Positions 1-12,129 of a DNA stretch of 64,000 nt are shown here, piece after piece. The stretch is from Pterobdella sp. o SKG-2022 (lineage: Eukaryota; Annelida; Clitellata; Hirudinida; Piscicolidae). The notes under the pieces were generated by a model that was not told the DNA's origin, searched no databases, and saw nothing but the letters and a program-made list of their open reading frames with translations. The position numbers were made by a program, and so were the translations under genes. Numbering within the stretch: position 1 is the stretch's first letter; the number at the start of each line of letters is the position of its first letter. Where the stretch lies: assembly GCA_964035795.1 (NCBI GenBank), contig OZ038326.1:4668889-4732888 (forward strand), given 5' to 3'.

Positions 1-2036
1 ATCAAATATTGCTTCAACTTAGTCTAGCTTAATCGCCAGATTCATTACTTTTTTTTATTGTTTTTCAAAATTATTTTTATTTTATTGCTTTGAAAAAATT
101 GAAAATTATTTATTTTTGAATTTATCATGATTTACATTTCATTTTCATTTCAATTCATTATTTTGAGTTTTATTTTTTCATTTTCAGTTCCTCACGGTTA
201 TCATAATTCCTCAAGCCACAAACACAAGACCCCTCTTTTCCTCCTCTTCCTCTTTATCCTCTTTTTTTTATTTTTTTAGTTAATACTAATTAATTATTAT
301 TATTATTATTTCCATTATTATTCTTGTTCTTATTTCTGTGTTCAGTGAAATATCATTGCTATTTTTTTCTGCAAAAATTTTTTCAGTTTTTTTAGAATTT
401 CTATTTTTTTCCGTGTTTTTTTCTAATATAAAATTTTCAACATTTTAAAATTATTTTCTTAATTTTTATTGAATTTTCGTCAAGTTTGGATTGTTGGTTA
501 GAAGTTTAGTTGTTTGATTTAGTTAAGTTGCCCCAACTTTGTTGCGATTATTTTTTCATACTATTTAAAAATTATCTCCCAAACTTCGTTCAACCTTTTA
601 GTTGTAGTTTTATTATGAGTTTTTGATAAATCCAATCTCAACCAAGCATTGAATTAAAAGTGAATAATGATTTAAAAGGAACGTTCACTTCAAACTACTT
701 TCAGTATTACCTGCAAAAAATCAATCAAAAAATTTATACTATATACTCAAACTACTCATTCAAAAAATTATTATTCTCAACTAAATTTCCTTAAAAAAAT
801 TTTTTTTAATTATCAGAAATTTTATTAGAATATTTTTTTAAAATTATAAATTTTATTAAACTCATATTTTTTCATTTTTTTTGTAGAAATCTCTAAAAAA
901 TTTAAGTAGCTTGTGCTTTCATTTCAAAATATTTTTATGACTTTTTATTTTATAAGATTCTAATCTAATTATAGACTTTAAGGCTTTTTGTTTTAGCTTA
1001 GAACCCCGTTTTGTTCGCTGCTTAAGGTCATGTATATTGAGTTTGAATAAAAAAAATTAGTTTCCATTTTGCTGAGTTTAAATCAAGTCAAACTTCTCAT
1101 TTTTTGGAAAAAATACAACGAAAACACATATGAAGCTATTTTTAATTTTATTTATAATGAATACAATAATATTTAAATCTAAAAATAAAATAATAGCAAT
1201 AACAATTTTTATTATTGTTATAGTTGTTGATATGATTATTAAACTAGAATACTCCGAGATAAAAACACCCAAAGCAATGTTAACGTGCTAAATTAGTATT
1301 TCTACTAGTTTATGTTGAGTGCCATTTTTACTTTTTAAAAACCTCAAAACAATAATAATAATAATAGTTGTAATAATAAGAATAATAATAATCATGAAAA
1401 TAGTAATATTGGTGAAAATAATAATAGCATTCTCATTAATAAGAACAAAAATACCTATATTATTATCAATAAATTCATTTATATAGCGCTTTTTAAAGCA
1501 AAAACACTCAAAATATATTCAAGAACTATGCAATATAAATAACATTTTGGAAGTAGTTTACACTATAAATTAAATTTTAGATTCATTCAAAGCTGTTAGA
1601 TATTTAAAAATTCATAAGCTGTGGAATACAACTTATAAACTGTTTTGATGCATTCACATGATTTCAAAGTTGTCTTCGCCACAAGGATACAGTGCCATAA
1701 CATATCTTCATTTATCTGTCTACCTTCGTGTATCTACCTCTGTTTAGCTATCTACTCTGTTTATCTAGCTGCCTTCATGTATCTATCTACCTTGATGTCT
1801 CTGTTTATCTATCTGCCTTAACTAACGTTTAAAAATATTTTTGAGCAGTTTTTATAACTTTCAAAAAATTATGTGACCCTAAATTTTGTAGTTTTTTTGA
1901 ATAAAGTATTTTGATGCATTGATGGAAAACTTCTGGAGCCTCATGAAACCATAGGTTGACAAACAAAACTTCCACAATAATTCGAAAAACCCTACTTAAA
2001 CTACGCTGTAGAATTCCCGTTGAAAACCACCTACAG
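1..2036. other. Non-coding AT-rich stretch, probably intron of the NCAM-like gene
   Basis: No supportable coding exon is seen on either strand. Because the first recognisable exon of the adhesion-receptor gene starts in the middle of a codon at 2037, this stretch is inferred to be the 3' part of a long intron, with the extracellular-domain exons lying before the window. It holds TTA/AAT triplet runs (296-311, 1349-1394), a short TATATAGCGC-containing repeat fragment (about 1477-1510) that recurs near 46711, and a degenerate TCTATCTACC-type tract (about 1705-1825). Confidence 0.6.
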
Positions 2037-3986
2037 TGACGGAGCTCGACAGAATCCTAGCTTCCAGATACTCCCTTAAAGTTGGACTGGGAATCTTGAT
2101 TGGATTTATCATCATTATCATCATCCTCGTCGGCATCGATGTGGCCTGCTATTATTTCTATGACTGCGGTGTCACCATGTTTGTTTGCGTCAAGTACTTC
2201 AAAAAGGAGCGCGCAAGCAGCAAGGAAAGCAGCAGCCAGCAGCCACAACAAGAGCAGCTGCTGGAAAAGCAGCAGAAGATTCCACTGCAAGTGTGTGATC
2301 AACAGCTGCAAACTACTCAAGTCGAATCCAGGTGACATTTTAATGTGGCATAACGCTGAAATAATTCATAAAATGTTTGAAAATCGTCAAAAAAACAGAA
2401 CATGCGATAAAACAAAACTTCAAACAATATTGAAACACGCAAGAAAAACAACTAAAAAAACATATAATAAAACACATACAAAATTTCATAAAACGAAAAA
2501 AAAAAAAATCTTCTCAGCAACAGCAACGTGCAGACCAGCTCTTCATTTGCTGACGAGGGAGTCCAGGCTGACCAACCAAACAACAACAACAATTCTGCCG
2601 ATAACTACGAGTATGCTGATCATATGAATTTTTTTGAATACATTTTTTAAACTTACTGAGTTTAATCGATTTTTAATTCATTTTAAACTCCTAATATATT
2701 GCATAAAATTTCAAATCTTACCTTATTTGAACCATATTCATTTTTATCGTATTTTAGTAAAATATAAATCATTATTCAACATAGATCAAATTGTTTTTTC
2801 ACATCCAACCAATAGGTGCAAGCCTGACCGAAGAAGTATTTTAAGTCAGGGAGATGAGAAGTGGAAGGATGTGGTTGATGAGTTAGAGAAGGAACTTAAG
2901 TAGGATTAATAGTTTTGATTTTTAAATTTGAAGATTTTTTTTTGATAGCATTAATTTAACGTAAAATTTCCTATACCACCACCATCACTTTGACATCTCA
3001 ATTCCACTCCTCCACCACCATCCCCAATATTTCAATATTTTTATTTCTTCATTTCCCCACCAACACCAGCTCCCCAATCTTAACTTTTCAGAAACAAGAT
3101 ATGCGAGAGGAAACAAACAGAGAGGCTCAAATCAAAGGATTTGGTGAAAAGGTTGAGTGCCCTAGAAAAGCACCCCCAAAACGTAGTCAACCAGGCAGAC
3201 TCTAACGGGTCGTGCAATGTTGTAAGTGAAAGTGGTTTCGTGTCAGAAAAAGCGACACCTGAGAGTTTGTTGAACCTGGATGCAAGTAACTTGATGGAGA
3301 GTGGATTGAAAAAGTTGAAACAAGAAGACAATTTGGTAGCTATAAGAGATGAAGACAGCAAAGCTATTGAGATCAAATTGGTGGACATTAATGATGGGGT
3401 CGACCCACGAGGAAACATTTACGCTCGCACCAGTGGTGGAGGCAGTGCTAACTTGTACTCCCGCAGTTCCAAGGGAGCCGATCATTATGAAAGGAACAGT
3501 GCAGGTCATTATGACAGGGGTTCTCAATACGAGAGCAGGCCTCAGTATGACAACAGACCACAACAACACGACAACAGACATCAATACGATAGAGGCCCAC
3601 AGAGCGACAATAAAGGATCGCAGTACGACCGTTACTACGACAGAGGAAGCGCCAGTAACAGCCCTTATGCTCAATGTGGAGGCAGCAACAACAATCACTA
3701 CAGCCGCATCAACAGAGGCGACGAAGCTTTGAGCAGTTATATCGACAACTACAACCAAAAACAAGTGGCTGAAGATTTCAACTTCCAATCGTTCCACAAC
3801 AAACCACCACCTCCTCGTGTCGCCTCCTACCAAGTAGACTACAGAAAAGCAGGAAAACACAAAAACTACATGCCTCCCCCCACAGAGCACCAACTTATCG
3901 ATGTCAGCAACTACCAGGCTGATGAGAGGAATAGAACTAAACAAGTTGGTTTTTTTATGATAGTTTCAATTATATATTTAAGATAG
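2037..3986 (+). CDS. NCAM/fasciclin-2-like cell adhesion receptor, C-terminal part (5' partial)
   Basis: Last exons of a single-pass homophilic adhesion receptor. Exons are 2037-2331, 2518-2610, 2816-2899 and 3092-3986, and all junction phases agree. Exon 1 gives a juxtamembrane stretch, a hydrophobic transmembrane segment (about 2088-2135) and directly after it a D-x-x-C-Y-[YF]-x(3)-C-G motif (GIDVACYYFYDCG), which is the hallmark at the inner membrane face of NCAM, fasciclin 2 and mollusc apCAM. The cytoplasmic tail is long: a Q/S-rich segment, a charged helical stretch (WKDVVDELEKELKNK), then tyrosine-rich imperfect repeats of the type QYDNRPQ around 3530-3640. Ig and FN3 domains are not in the window. 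The end is uncertain: translation can run to the stop at 3984-3986, or a donor at 3945 (GTTGGT) could join an acceptor at 4190, giving a terminus of Thr then stop. Family assignment rests on the membrane motif, so the exact orthologue is unsettled. Confidence 0.75.
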
Positions 3987-6361
3987 CCTTTTACTTTTTA
4001 AAATAATTGCTTTTATTCTTTAATAATTGTAATTTAGTACTTTTTTGCTATTATTTAATGATTTATGTCTTGTCGTTCTAATTTTTTGATTTTTAAATAT
4101 ATTTTTTTTAATATCTTATTTGAATGTAAAGATTTAAGTAGAAAATTTTCAATTATAAAAAGACTATAGGTTAAATAATAAAATTTCCAGACGTAGTATG
4201 GCAAATGGTCGAATATAGAAGCACCAGACAATAAATTTAACGCTAAATAAATAATTTAAGGTATCCTTCGACCAATCGAACATGTTTATAATGGGGGATG
4301 GTGAGGAGAAGTTTTGAGCAGCTACGTCATCGTTTACACTATTTTTATTTTAAACCTTTTCCGCCATTGTCAATCTTTATACATCATTAGTGGTGCCAAC
4401 CAATATGTCATTATAAATAAAATTTTAGTTAATTATTTTTCATAAAACTCTACTACATGATCTCATCGCCAGCAAACGGCTTCTTCGTTATTGAAGTTGA
4501 TTTATCAATATGACCAAGTTTTCTAATACAATTTTTTCTTATCATAATTATTATCGGTCGTTCATAACCATTACTGTATTATTGCGGGGTTTATTAGTAG
4601 GTTCCCACGACTTTTTATCTTTATATTTGAATTTATTATTTTTTATCCTTGTCTATGTACCAATATGTGTATCAATACAAAATTAAAATAAATAATTTAA
4701 ACTGAATTTTTAATATTTCATTTATTCGCTTAAACTAAGTTTCAACTATTACGAAAAGTACACAGTTTTATACAAGTTTGAAAATGGTTGAAAACTTAAT
4801 ACTTAGGCAGCGGTATCAATTGACGGGGACATCTCAGCCGTTTACATGTTAGTTTGAAGAACTCTCTAACTCGTTTGATCTTTAGTTGCTTTTTTGTTCA
4901 AAAATCAACCAAAAATTGAAACAATGGAATTTTATTAATTAGTTTGGTTTGAAACTATAGAATTACGTTCACCCACTATTTCATCATTTATTGCCAACTT
5001 ATTGCGGTTTTGACTCGTCGACCAAACGTAATGTGGAGCCCATGGTGCAACAATTTTCTAACGTCATTTCTTTAGTATATAGTCTTTATCCTTTGTAACT
5101 TATCAATTTTATTGCTAAACTTGTGTAAATATCAGATATTTCGACATGTATTGCTTGACACATGATCACCAGCCTAACATGCGGCAACGCTCTTCAACTA
5201 TTTTTTAATATTTCTCTGAAAAACTGACAGCAAATTTCATTCCCTTCATATTTCAAGGTTTAGAATTTCCGGATCGATTTTGATTGGCTGAATGATTTCA
5301 TGATTGGATTTTTAACGAAAATACACGCTGCTACTTTTCAATGACAATATCAAGTCATTATAGTATTAGACCAATTATAATCGTTGCTATATCAGTTGTT
5401 TCAAAATCTTGAAATAATGAAATTTCTTTCCCTTGTTATCATAAGGTTTGCATTTGAAAGTAAACTTAACTTGAAGATTGGAAAATTGTTTTATACTTGA
5501 AAGCTTTTCAAATAATCTTTTATCACGTCTCATTTTTATATAAAACTATTTTAACGGAAATTTCATTTCAAACACAAAACTTCGTTCAGGTATTTCAACT
5601 TGATATCAGCTTTTGATCATAGTTCGTTTTGCCGGTATGAATACTCGTTATTTCCAATTGACAGTGACTCAACCATATGAATAAAAGTAAATATATTATT
5701 AAAAAACTTAGTGTAATATAAAGCATAATCGTCAAGATCTGTGTAAAAAACTCATTATTTTATACCTTGTGATAGACATATATGGAAGCTATTTTTAAAC
5801 GATCAAAAACTAGCCTATGTTTCTTAGTTCTCATGGAGTTTTTATCGCATAATTTTTCTATTTTTTCATATTTTCAACATATAACGTCTTTTTAATATTT
5901 ATGATTGAAATCGATTTAAAAACTAATTTATTATTAATTTTTCATTTTTGTGACTTTAAAACTGATAAAAATTTTATTTTTTGCAAATTTCCAGTAAAAC
6001 CATGCCAATTACATTCCCTTAAACATATAAAATCAACTGCATATTAATTCCCAATTTCATATTTATTTGAAATTAGTGATTCAAATTGTATAGTAATTCA
6101 AATGATAAGCATATAAAGTGTGCAAACCTTTAGAGCTGCTCTGGCACATACTGATAGGCGTGATGTCTTTTAAGTCATTGTCGTTGTGATTTAGATAGCA
6201 TTGGCCAGCAATGGTCAATGTTTATTTAACGTTCAATAAACAAACACAAATACACATTTCTAACAATAATTTGATTATTATATTAATAAAAACAACTAGC
6301 ATTATCTAATAGTTGTACACAGCTTTAAGCTTTCTATCAAAAAAAAAAAATATCTAGTTAG
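3987..6361. other. Intergenic, nothing recognised
   Basis: Convergent spacer between the adhesion-receptor gene (+) and the coiled-coil gene (-). AT-rich with no ORF over 60 codons, no tRNA-like boxes and no clear repeat recognised. A possible alternative last exon of the adhesion gene begins at 4191. The 3' UTRs of both genes are expected here but their ends cannot be placed. Confidence 0.5.
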
Positions 6362-8085
6362 TTATTTCCAATTATTTTTATTTCTAGATGAAGACTGCTT
6401 GATTTTCTGCTCAAGTTGCTCTATTTGATTCCTTAATGACGTTTTCTCCTTCTCTGACTGCTGCTTCTCATGGAACAATTTCTAACGAAGTTATGCTATC
6501 ATCAGAGCTATACCATTTTAAACAATGGATATTCGAATATTCTCGAATCCATTATAAAAAAAGTTGATTAGAATCACAACTTCAACAAGGTTAAATAAAC
6601 TAGAAAGTCCAAAAATCGAACTTTCTTGTAAGTTTCCAGCAGTTCAGATTCCATGTTTTGTTGAAAAGAAGCAAACTTATTTTCCCACTGTTCGGTATAT
6701 TTATTAATCATATACACACGTGACTTTTTTTTGAATAAACTTCTTTAAACTTCACCTCATGCCTAAACCATAACTAATAATACATCATTCTTCTTCATTG
6801 TTGTCTTATTAGAAGCAGCTTAATTAACAATGAGAAAAATTATGAATTTTTAATCATTATTATAGCAAAATAATATAACAACCACCTCAGCCTTATAGTT
6901 GATAAACTCCATCTTGAGGCTGTCTCTAAGACGCTGCATATTCTCTTGTGAGGTTGCCAGCATCCGTTCCTTCTCCTCCACCTTTGCTTCTGTCATATAC
7001 AATGTTTTATAATAATTTACTTTATTAATCACTCTCATGCTTTTTTGATTAGGTGCTTATATGACCAACTAATTGAATTGGTTAATTTTTTGTGATAGGT
7101 TTTGTATTTATAGGATTTTGTGAGAGTATGATTGTATTAGTGAAACTATTACTTTTAAAATTATTAGATCTATGAAAAATATAAATTTAATAGATGAATA
7201 TTATACCATTATTTAAACATTTAGAATAAAACCAGAAAGTTTACTTAGTTCTTCAATTTGTTCCTGCATTGAAGATTTGATGTTGTTGAATTGAGATTTC
7301 TCATCAGCTTTTTTATTTTCTAATTTAACTATTTCTTCTTTGAGAGACTATAATTAATTTTTTTTGATTAATGAACATTTTAAAATTCATTAATAAATAT
7401 ACCTTCTCAACCGTTTTTGCTTCATTCAATTCTTTCTTCAGTTCATTATTATTAACTTTGAACAAGGAATGGCACTATTAAATACTAATGATAACACAAA
7501 TTTACTGAAAACTTAGTGACTGATAAAAACCTTGTATGTCTAAATCATAAGAAAGCTTGTTTTGACAAGAATTTATATTCTCTAAAAGAGTTTGTATTTC
7601 TGAAATTATTAATTTTTAAAATATTTTTTGTGGTATGTAACATTTAAGTTATTGAAAATAGTGAATAATTTAATGAAAGAATTTTGATCAACCTTTTTTG
7701 AAGTTTTCTTCATTTTTTTTGTAAAACTCGCATAATTTGTGCTTTTCTTCGTATGCTTGTTTTAAATGCTTATACTCGTGGAACAAAGTGAATACTCTCT
7801 AATAAAATTGAAAAAATATTGATAAAGTTTATAAAAATAAATTCATATACTTTTTGATAGCTTTCAAAAACCTCTGTCACCACACCATCTGATTCTTCCT
7901 CCAACATCTCAAGTGTCGTCTGCTTTTCAAAACTTATTGATATTTATAATTTAAGTTAATATAAATCAAAATATTTTTCTTTAAGAAAAAAATTCAAATT
8001 GAAAAAAAATAGAAATATATTAGTGTTAATTTTTTTAAATCTTTAGAACATTCTAGTTTACATTCACAGCTTCCGATACGTTCAT
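6362..8085 (-). CDS. Coiled-coil protein, possibly TACC-domain-like (238 aa, 9 exons)
   Basis: Exons on the minus strand are 8085-8062, 7922-7851, 7798-7693, 7599-7531, 7455-7403, 7347-7245, 6989-6886, 6687-6622 and 6481-6362. Their sum is 717 nt in one open frame from MNVSEAVN to a terminal NNWK. Almost the whole protein after residue 20 is charged heptad-rich coiled coil with no membrane segment or signal peptide. Residues around 46-66 (YEEKHKLCEFYKKNEENFKK) align without gaps to the conserved YRKNEE block of the TACC domain, used by centrosomal/microtubule proteins that partner XMAP215 and Aurora A. The coiled coil after that block is longer than usual for TACC, and the Ser-Pro-rich N-terminal half of vertebrate TACCs is absent, so this could be another coiled-coil family. 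It is transcribed divergently from the JPT gene with start codons 59 bp apart. The exon 2 acceptor is an AG-CAG pair, so one Gln may be optional. Confidence 0.75.
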
Positions 8086-8144
8086 CTATTCGTCAAATTT
8101 TTAAACTTGTAGGGTTTTTGTGATAGAATTCAATCTAATTAAAA
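8086..8144. promoter_or_regulatory. Compact divergent start region (coiled-coil gene / JPT)
   Basis: Only 59 bp separate the two start codons. On the minus side an AG lies directly before the ATG (GACGAATAG-ATG). On the plus side a CTTGTAG is followed by 35 nt to the ATG. No TATA box or other named element is claimed. Either the promoters overlap the 5' UTRs or one or both mRNAs acquire their 5' end by trans-splicing; the sequence alone does not decide. Confidence 0.5.
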
Positions 8145-8739
8145 ATGACTACGACAAATGTTTTCAGTGGCAATTTTACTGACAAGCCAAGTTCCAGGTA
8201 TATTGTTTTTTCATTAACCAAGCTTCTATTAGCCGCCTTTGTTTTTTCTAAAAATATTTATCTTTTTAGAGTTCTTCGACCTCCCGGTGGCGGCAGTAGT
8301 AATATTTTTGGAGGTCCAGAAGAAGTTAAGAAACCTGTTAAAAAAGTTGAAAATAACATTTTTGGTTCCCCTCAAGAAGTTAATAAAGTTCAAGAAAATG
8401 TAGAAAATACAAAAAATAAAGAAGAAGAAAGTTCTGTTAAAAAAGATAAACTAGCTGAAGATACAAGTCAAAAGCAGCCTTCCTTTAAACCTAAACTACA
8501 AGGTTTTTAATTCAAATATTATCAAGCTATAACATTTTATTCTCAACTTAACATTACCAGCAGGTTCTTATAATCCAATTACTGGAGAATCTTATGCCAA
8601 TGAAAATGTAAGAGTTCTCGAACAAAAATTTATAGAAAACATAGTATAATGGTATGAACTTGCTACCCAGGTGAACAGAGGTAAGCCTTCAACAGCTGTA
8701 AGACAACCTCCAGGTGGAGCTTCAAGTGGACTGTGGTGA
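8145..8739 (+). CDS. JPT: Jupiter microtubule-associated homolog (HN1/JPT family)
   Basis: Small disordered microtubule-associated protein, 133 residues in four exons: 8145-8197, 8270-8502, 8561-8607 and 8671-8739. The N-terminus MTTTNVFSG, the block SSRVLRPPGGGSSNIFGG followed by a second NIFGSP motif, and the C-terminal R-x-PPGG-x-SS motif (VRQPPGGASSGLW) are the signature elements of the JPT1/JPT2/Jupiter family, and length matches JPT1 (about 154 aa). The middle is Lys/Glu-rich and lacks structure. All exon phases agree. The exon 3 acceptor is CAGCAG (8558-8563), so an Ala codon is optional through NAGNAG splicing. AATAAA-like signals follow at about 8760-8770. The gene is divergent from the coiled-coil gene. 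JPT proteins bind microtubules and are linked to cell-cycle and signalling control; the role in this animal is inferred by homology only. Confidence 0.9.
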
Positions 8740-9598
8740 TCAAAAGATGCTGTTGATATTAATAAAATAAAATTTAATAATATTTACTTCAGCTGAACAT
8801 TCAAAAAAATAAATGTGTGAAGAAAGTAAAAAGGAATTATTCATGCTGGAAACAATTTTAATAATTTTGGTGAAAAGATGTGTGTATCGGCTCAAAAGAT
8901 GTTAAAATATGTCTTATATTTGTGCTTATATTTAAACTAAAGCAATTTCATGATGTTTTGATTTTTTCATTATTATGATGCTGTTTTGTGAGACACATGT
9001 GAATTGAGGTTTTTAAAATGAACAGTTTGAAATGTATTTAAGTGTGTGTTCATTGTGCTAAAATCTGATATTATCAGGGTGTTTATGTTTTGTAGTCGGT
9101 CCATTATCCCATACATTATGCCAGTATAATTGAGCATACTTCTAACACAGCCTCATTATTCTTTAGTGTCTTTATGTTCTCAATAAGTATGGGGTTAAAC
9201 ATATACCTGTGGTATTTCTCTAACAAAGTTCTGATTTTAACTAATTCATTGAATATTTTCACCTCTCTTGGTTTAAAGGACTATTTATACTATTTGATTA
9301 TGTATTATGTCTTCATTATTCTATCTGAGCCTCTTGCTTGTCTGCATGCTTATGCTTATGCTACGCCTATGTTTTCATATTAAACTCATAAAGATGATAG
9401 ACTACGAAGCCTTAAACGTTTAATACAATTGTCAAAGTCTTGCTATTTTTGTTGTTTTTTGATTTTAAATATTTAGATCATCTTTTGGACAAAATATGTT
9501 TCGTATTCAGACGATTTATTCCTTTTGGATGTGATACAAAAGATTGAAGAGTATTAGTTTCATAGAATAAATTGAAATTTTCTAAATCTAATTAATTC

Positions 9599-9653
9599 AC
9601 TGCTGTTCATGCCCCAGTAACGGTGGCTGACAGCAGTAGGTCTAGCTTATTGA
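9599..9653 (+). repeat. Dispersed 55-bp repeat, copy 1
   Basis: Begins ACTGCTGTTCATGCCCCAG and ends GGTCTAGCTTATTGA. It matches copies at 13833-13887 (opposite strand) and 27093-27140. The shared consensus is ACTGCT-x-ACATGTCCCAG, then TAACTGGGGTTGACAGCAG, then CTGGTCTAG, with an internal palindrome CCAGTAACTGG. Function unknown. Confidence 0.7.
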
Positions 9654-10362
9654 TACTACTATAAAGTAATTTATAAATTCATTTATTTGAGAAACATTTT
9701 TATACAATGCTACTCCAAACGTCTAACTTAGAGTTATTGAATTCAGGATCCGTCATTCTCACACTTGAGCAGCTTGTCTTGCCGTTATGTAATGCAGCAA
9801 TGTATCAGAAATAAATGATCATCCGTCAAAAAAACGACCGAAATATCAATTAGTCGATATTGGATACCATTATTCACTGTTTCCACTTTCCATAGATAAA
9901 AGGTTTTGATTTCAAACGTAAAGTTTTGGCGCAGTTAAATGTTGTCGATGCACACAACAAATATATGATGGTGGTATTACAAAATATAAAATAAAATAAT
10001 TAAAAGCTTTGAAAAATGAATAACATCGGTCAATTCGTAAGCTCGAGTGTTATTAACCTAACACTTCGCACTGATACTAAGAACTGATGAAGCAAGAGGT
10101 TTGTCAACAAAGCTTTCTGTTATAAGACTTAGGCGCAATACTGTCGTTTCATCCAATGTTTAAAATTATATTTTAACCCGTGTTAGTATAAAAACAAAGG
10201 TTAAACAATAATGCTTTCCAACACTCCCAAGTTTTCTAGGATTATTTCTTGCCTTATACCTTCTACTAGCTTCATTTCAGTGAATTAGTTTTATCATGTT
10301 TAAAATTAGACTCTTCTTTATCTCTGAATTAATTGAGCCGCCTAAACTTTTAAGATTTTTTC

Positions 10363-10438
10363 TCACTCTTATTTATCCTTTCACTCACTCTTATTTATCC
10401 TTTCACTCACTCTTATTTATCCTTTCACTCACTCTTAT
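10363..10438. repeat. 22-bp tandem repeat, about 3.4 copies
   Basis: Unit TCACTCTTATTTATCCTTTC-type, near-perfect head-to-tail copies, pyrimidine-rich on the plus strand. It is intergenic and creates a short leucine/serine-rich ORF that is not a gene. Confidence 0.85.
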
Positions 10439-12129
10439 GATAATTTTACTTTTTACTATTTTTATTCATCTTTTCTTGAATTTTATTTTTCCGATTTAAA
10501 ATCTCATATTTGACCTTTTTTCTATTTCCATAAAAAATCTAAAATTCATTTTTCTCTTTAGAACACTAAAAAAGCACAATATAATCTAGTAGACTAGCTA
10601 AGATATTTCGGACTGCCAGCAGGGGTTGGTAACAATGAAGATTTGTGAGTAAGATAACTATTAAGCTTATGGCTCTTTAATTTTGAGTGGTTATTACTTA
10701 TGGAAATATAATAGAAAACGATGATCCAAATGATTTCTCAATGATGAAATTTAATATGGTGATTATGATTAAAAAAAATGTGAATATATAATGGTAGGGA
10801 GTGCTGAAATGTTTGTTTTAATTTGTGTGTGTGTGTAAACGAGTGAGGCGCAACTTTTTGAAATTATTCGACTAGAATTCGAAATCAGCGCTTTTAAATT
10901 TAAAATTATTAAAAACCTATTAGCACTCACAAAGAACTGTAATATAAATGTTTATAATAACATACCATCAAGTGACTATGTAAACACGCATTAGTCAATA
11001 AATATTTGCATAAACCACATTACTTTCAACCTTAAAATTTATTCCGTCAGCAGAGAATTAATTTATTTTATGTCATTTACTTGGTTACACATTATACCTC
11101 AGTTATGGATGTTTCTCCAAGCCTCCTTGAAAGAATAGTGAGTTTTTGTCAACTAATTGTTTGTTATAAATGTTTTTAAATAGAATATTAGATAGATATT
11201 TTATTTATTTTTTCTTTTATGCGGATTATATCTATTTTTAATAAATATTACATGCTGCTTTTTAATATAATTCTTCACTTTATTTTTAAATCTTTGCATC
11301 TAAATTTTTATTACTGCGTTTACAGCTATTATTGTATGTTGAAATGACTTGAACTACAGGATATAAAGTAAATGTGAAAATTTCAAAGAAATACATGATA
11401 ATAATATCAACAAAGTAGCATACGTTTTTTACATACGAACTAGGGTTTGTTGAACAAAAAATCCATTTGTTTAAACAAATTTTTGAGTTCTAAAATAACA
11501 AACCTTACAAAATCACTAAAAACGGAAAAATATTTTTTATAGGGAAAAATGCACTTTTTCCGAATAGAATGTAAAAATAATTTTATATTACATATCGAAA
11601 CTGAACAAAATCAATCAATGGGGATGAGGGAGCTTTCAAAATGAAAAAATAAGAGTTTATTAATGAAATTTCTCGTATGCATTTTGTGGATAGAGTTCTG
11701 TGATTCAAATGTTTTGACATTTTCAAATTTTATGAATGCCTCATTCTACTGCTGTTTTGTAGTCAAGAAAAGGAATTGTTTGAAGTTGTTATTGTTAAAG
11801 ATATTATTGAAATCATTATTGTTTAGATAGTGTTCAGTAGTTGAATGCAATATAAACAGCTTGAATGGACTAATGGACGAATTAAAAGAGTTTGATGAAG
11901 TTTTATTATTAAATGATGAACAACAAATATCACCTGCAGTTCTGTTTTTGCATTTAGTGTTGCCATAATATAATAAGCGAGAGAGATTATTTTAATGCCA
12001 AAAGAGAATTATCGATCTAATAGGAACATTGAATAGGCTGTGTTATGTAAAAGCGAAATGGCCTTGTCTGACAACATTACTTATTTTGAAACATAAAATT
12101 TTTAGTTGAGATATATTTATTTGTTTAAA

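Larger units (their letters stand above)
8740..12129. other. Intergenic, mostly unannotated, with two repeats
   Basis: Holds the JPT 3' UTR, one copy of a dispersed 55-bp repeat at 9599-9653 and a 22-bp tandem repeat at 10363-10438. No coding exon could be supported. The ORF at 9174-9383 is hydrophobic AT-driven sequence without family similarity. A TTTTTAG sits just before the RALGAPA start codon (acceptor-like, about 12099-12105). Confidence 0.5.

Noticed and set aside
3243..3944. 233-codon minus-strand hydrophobic ORF
   Set aside because: Antisense shadow of the NCAM-like cytoplasmic exon, which is in phase with three upstream exons.
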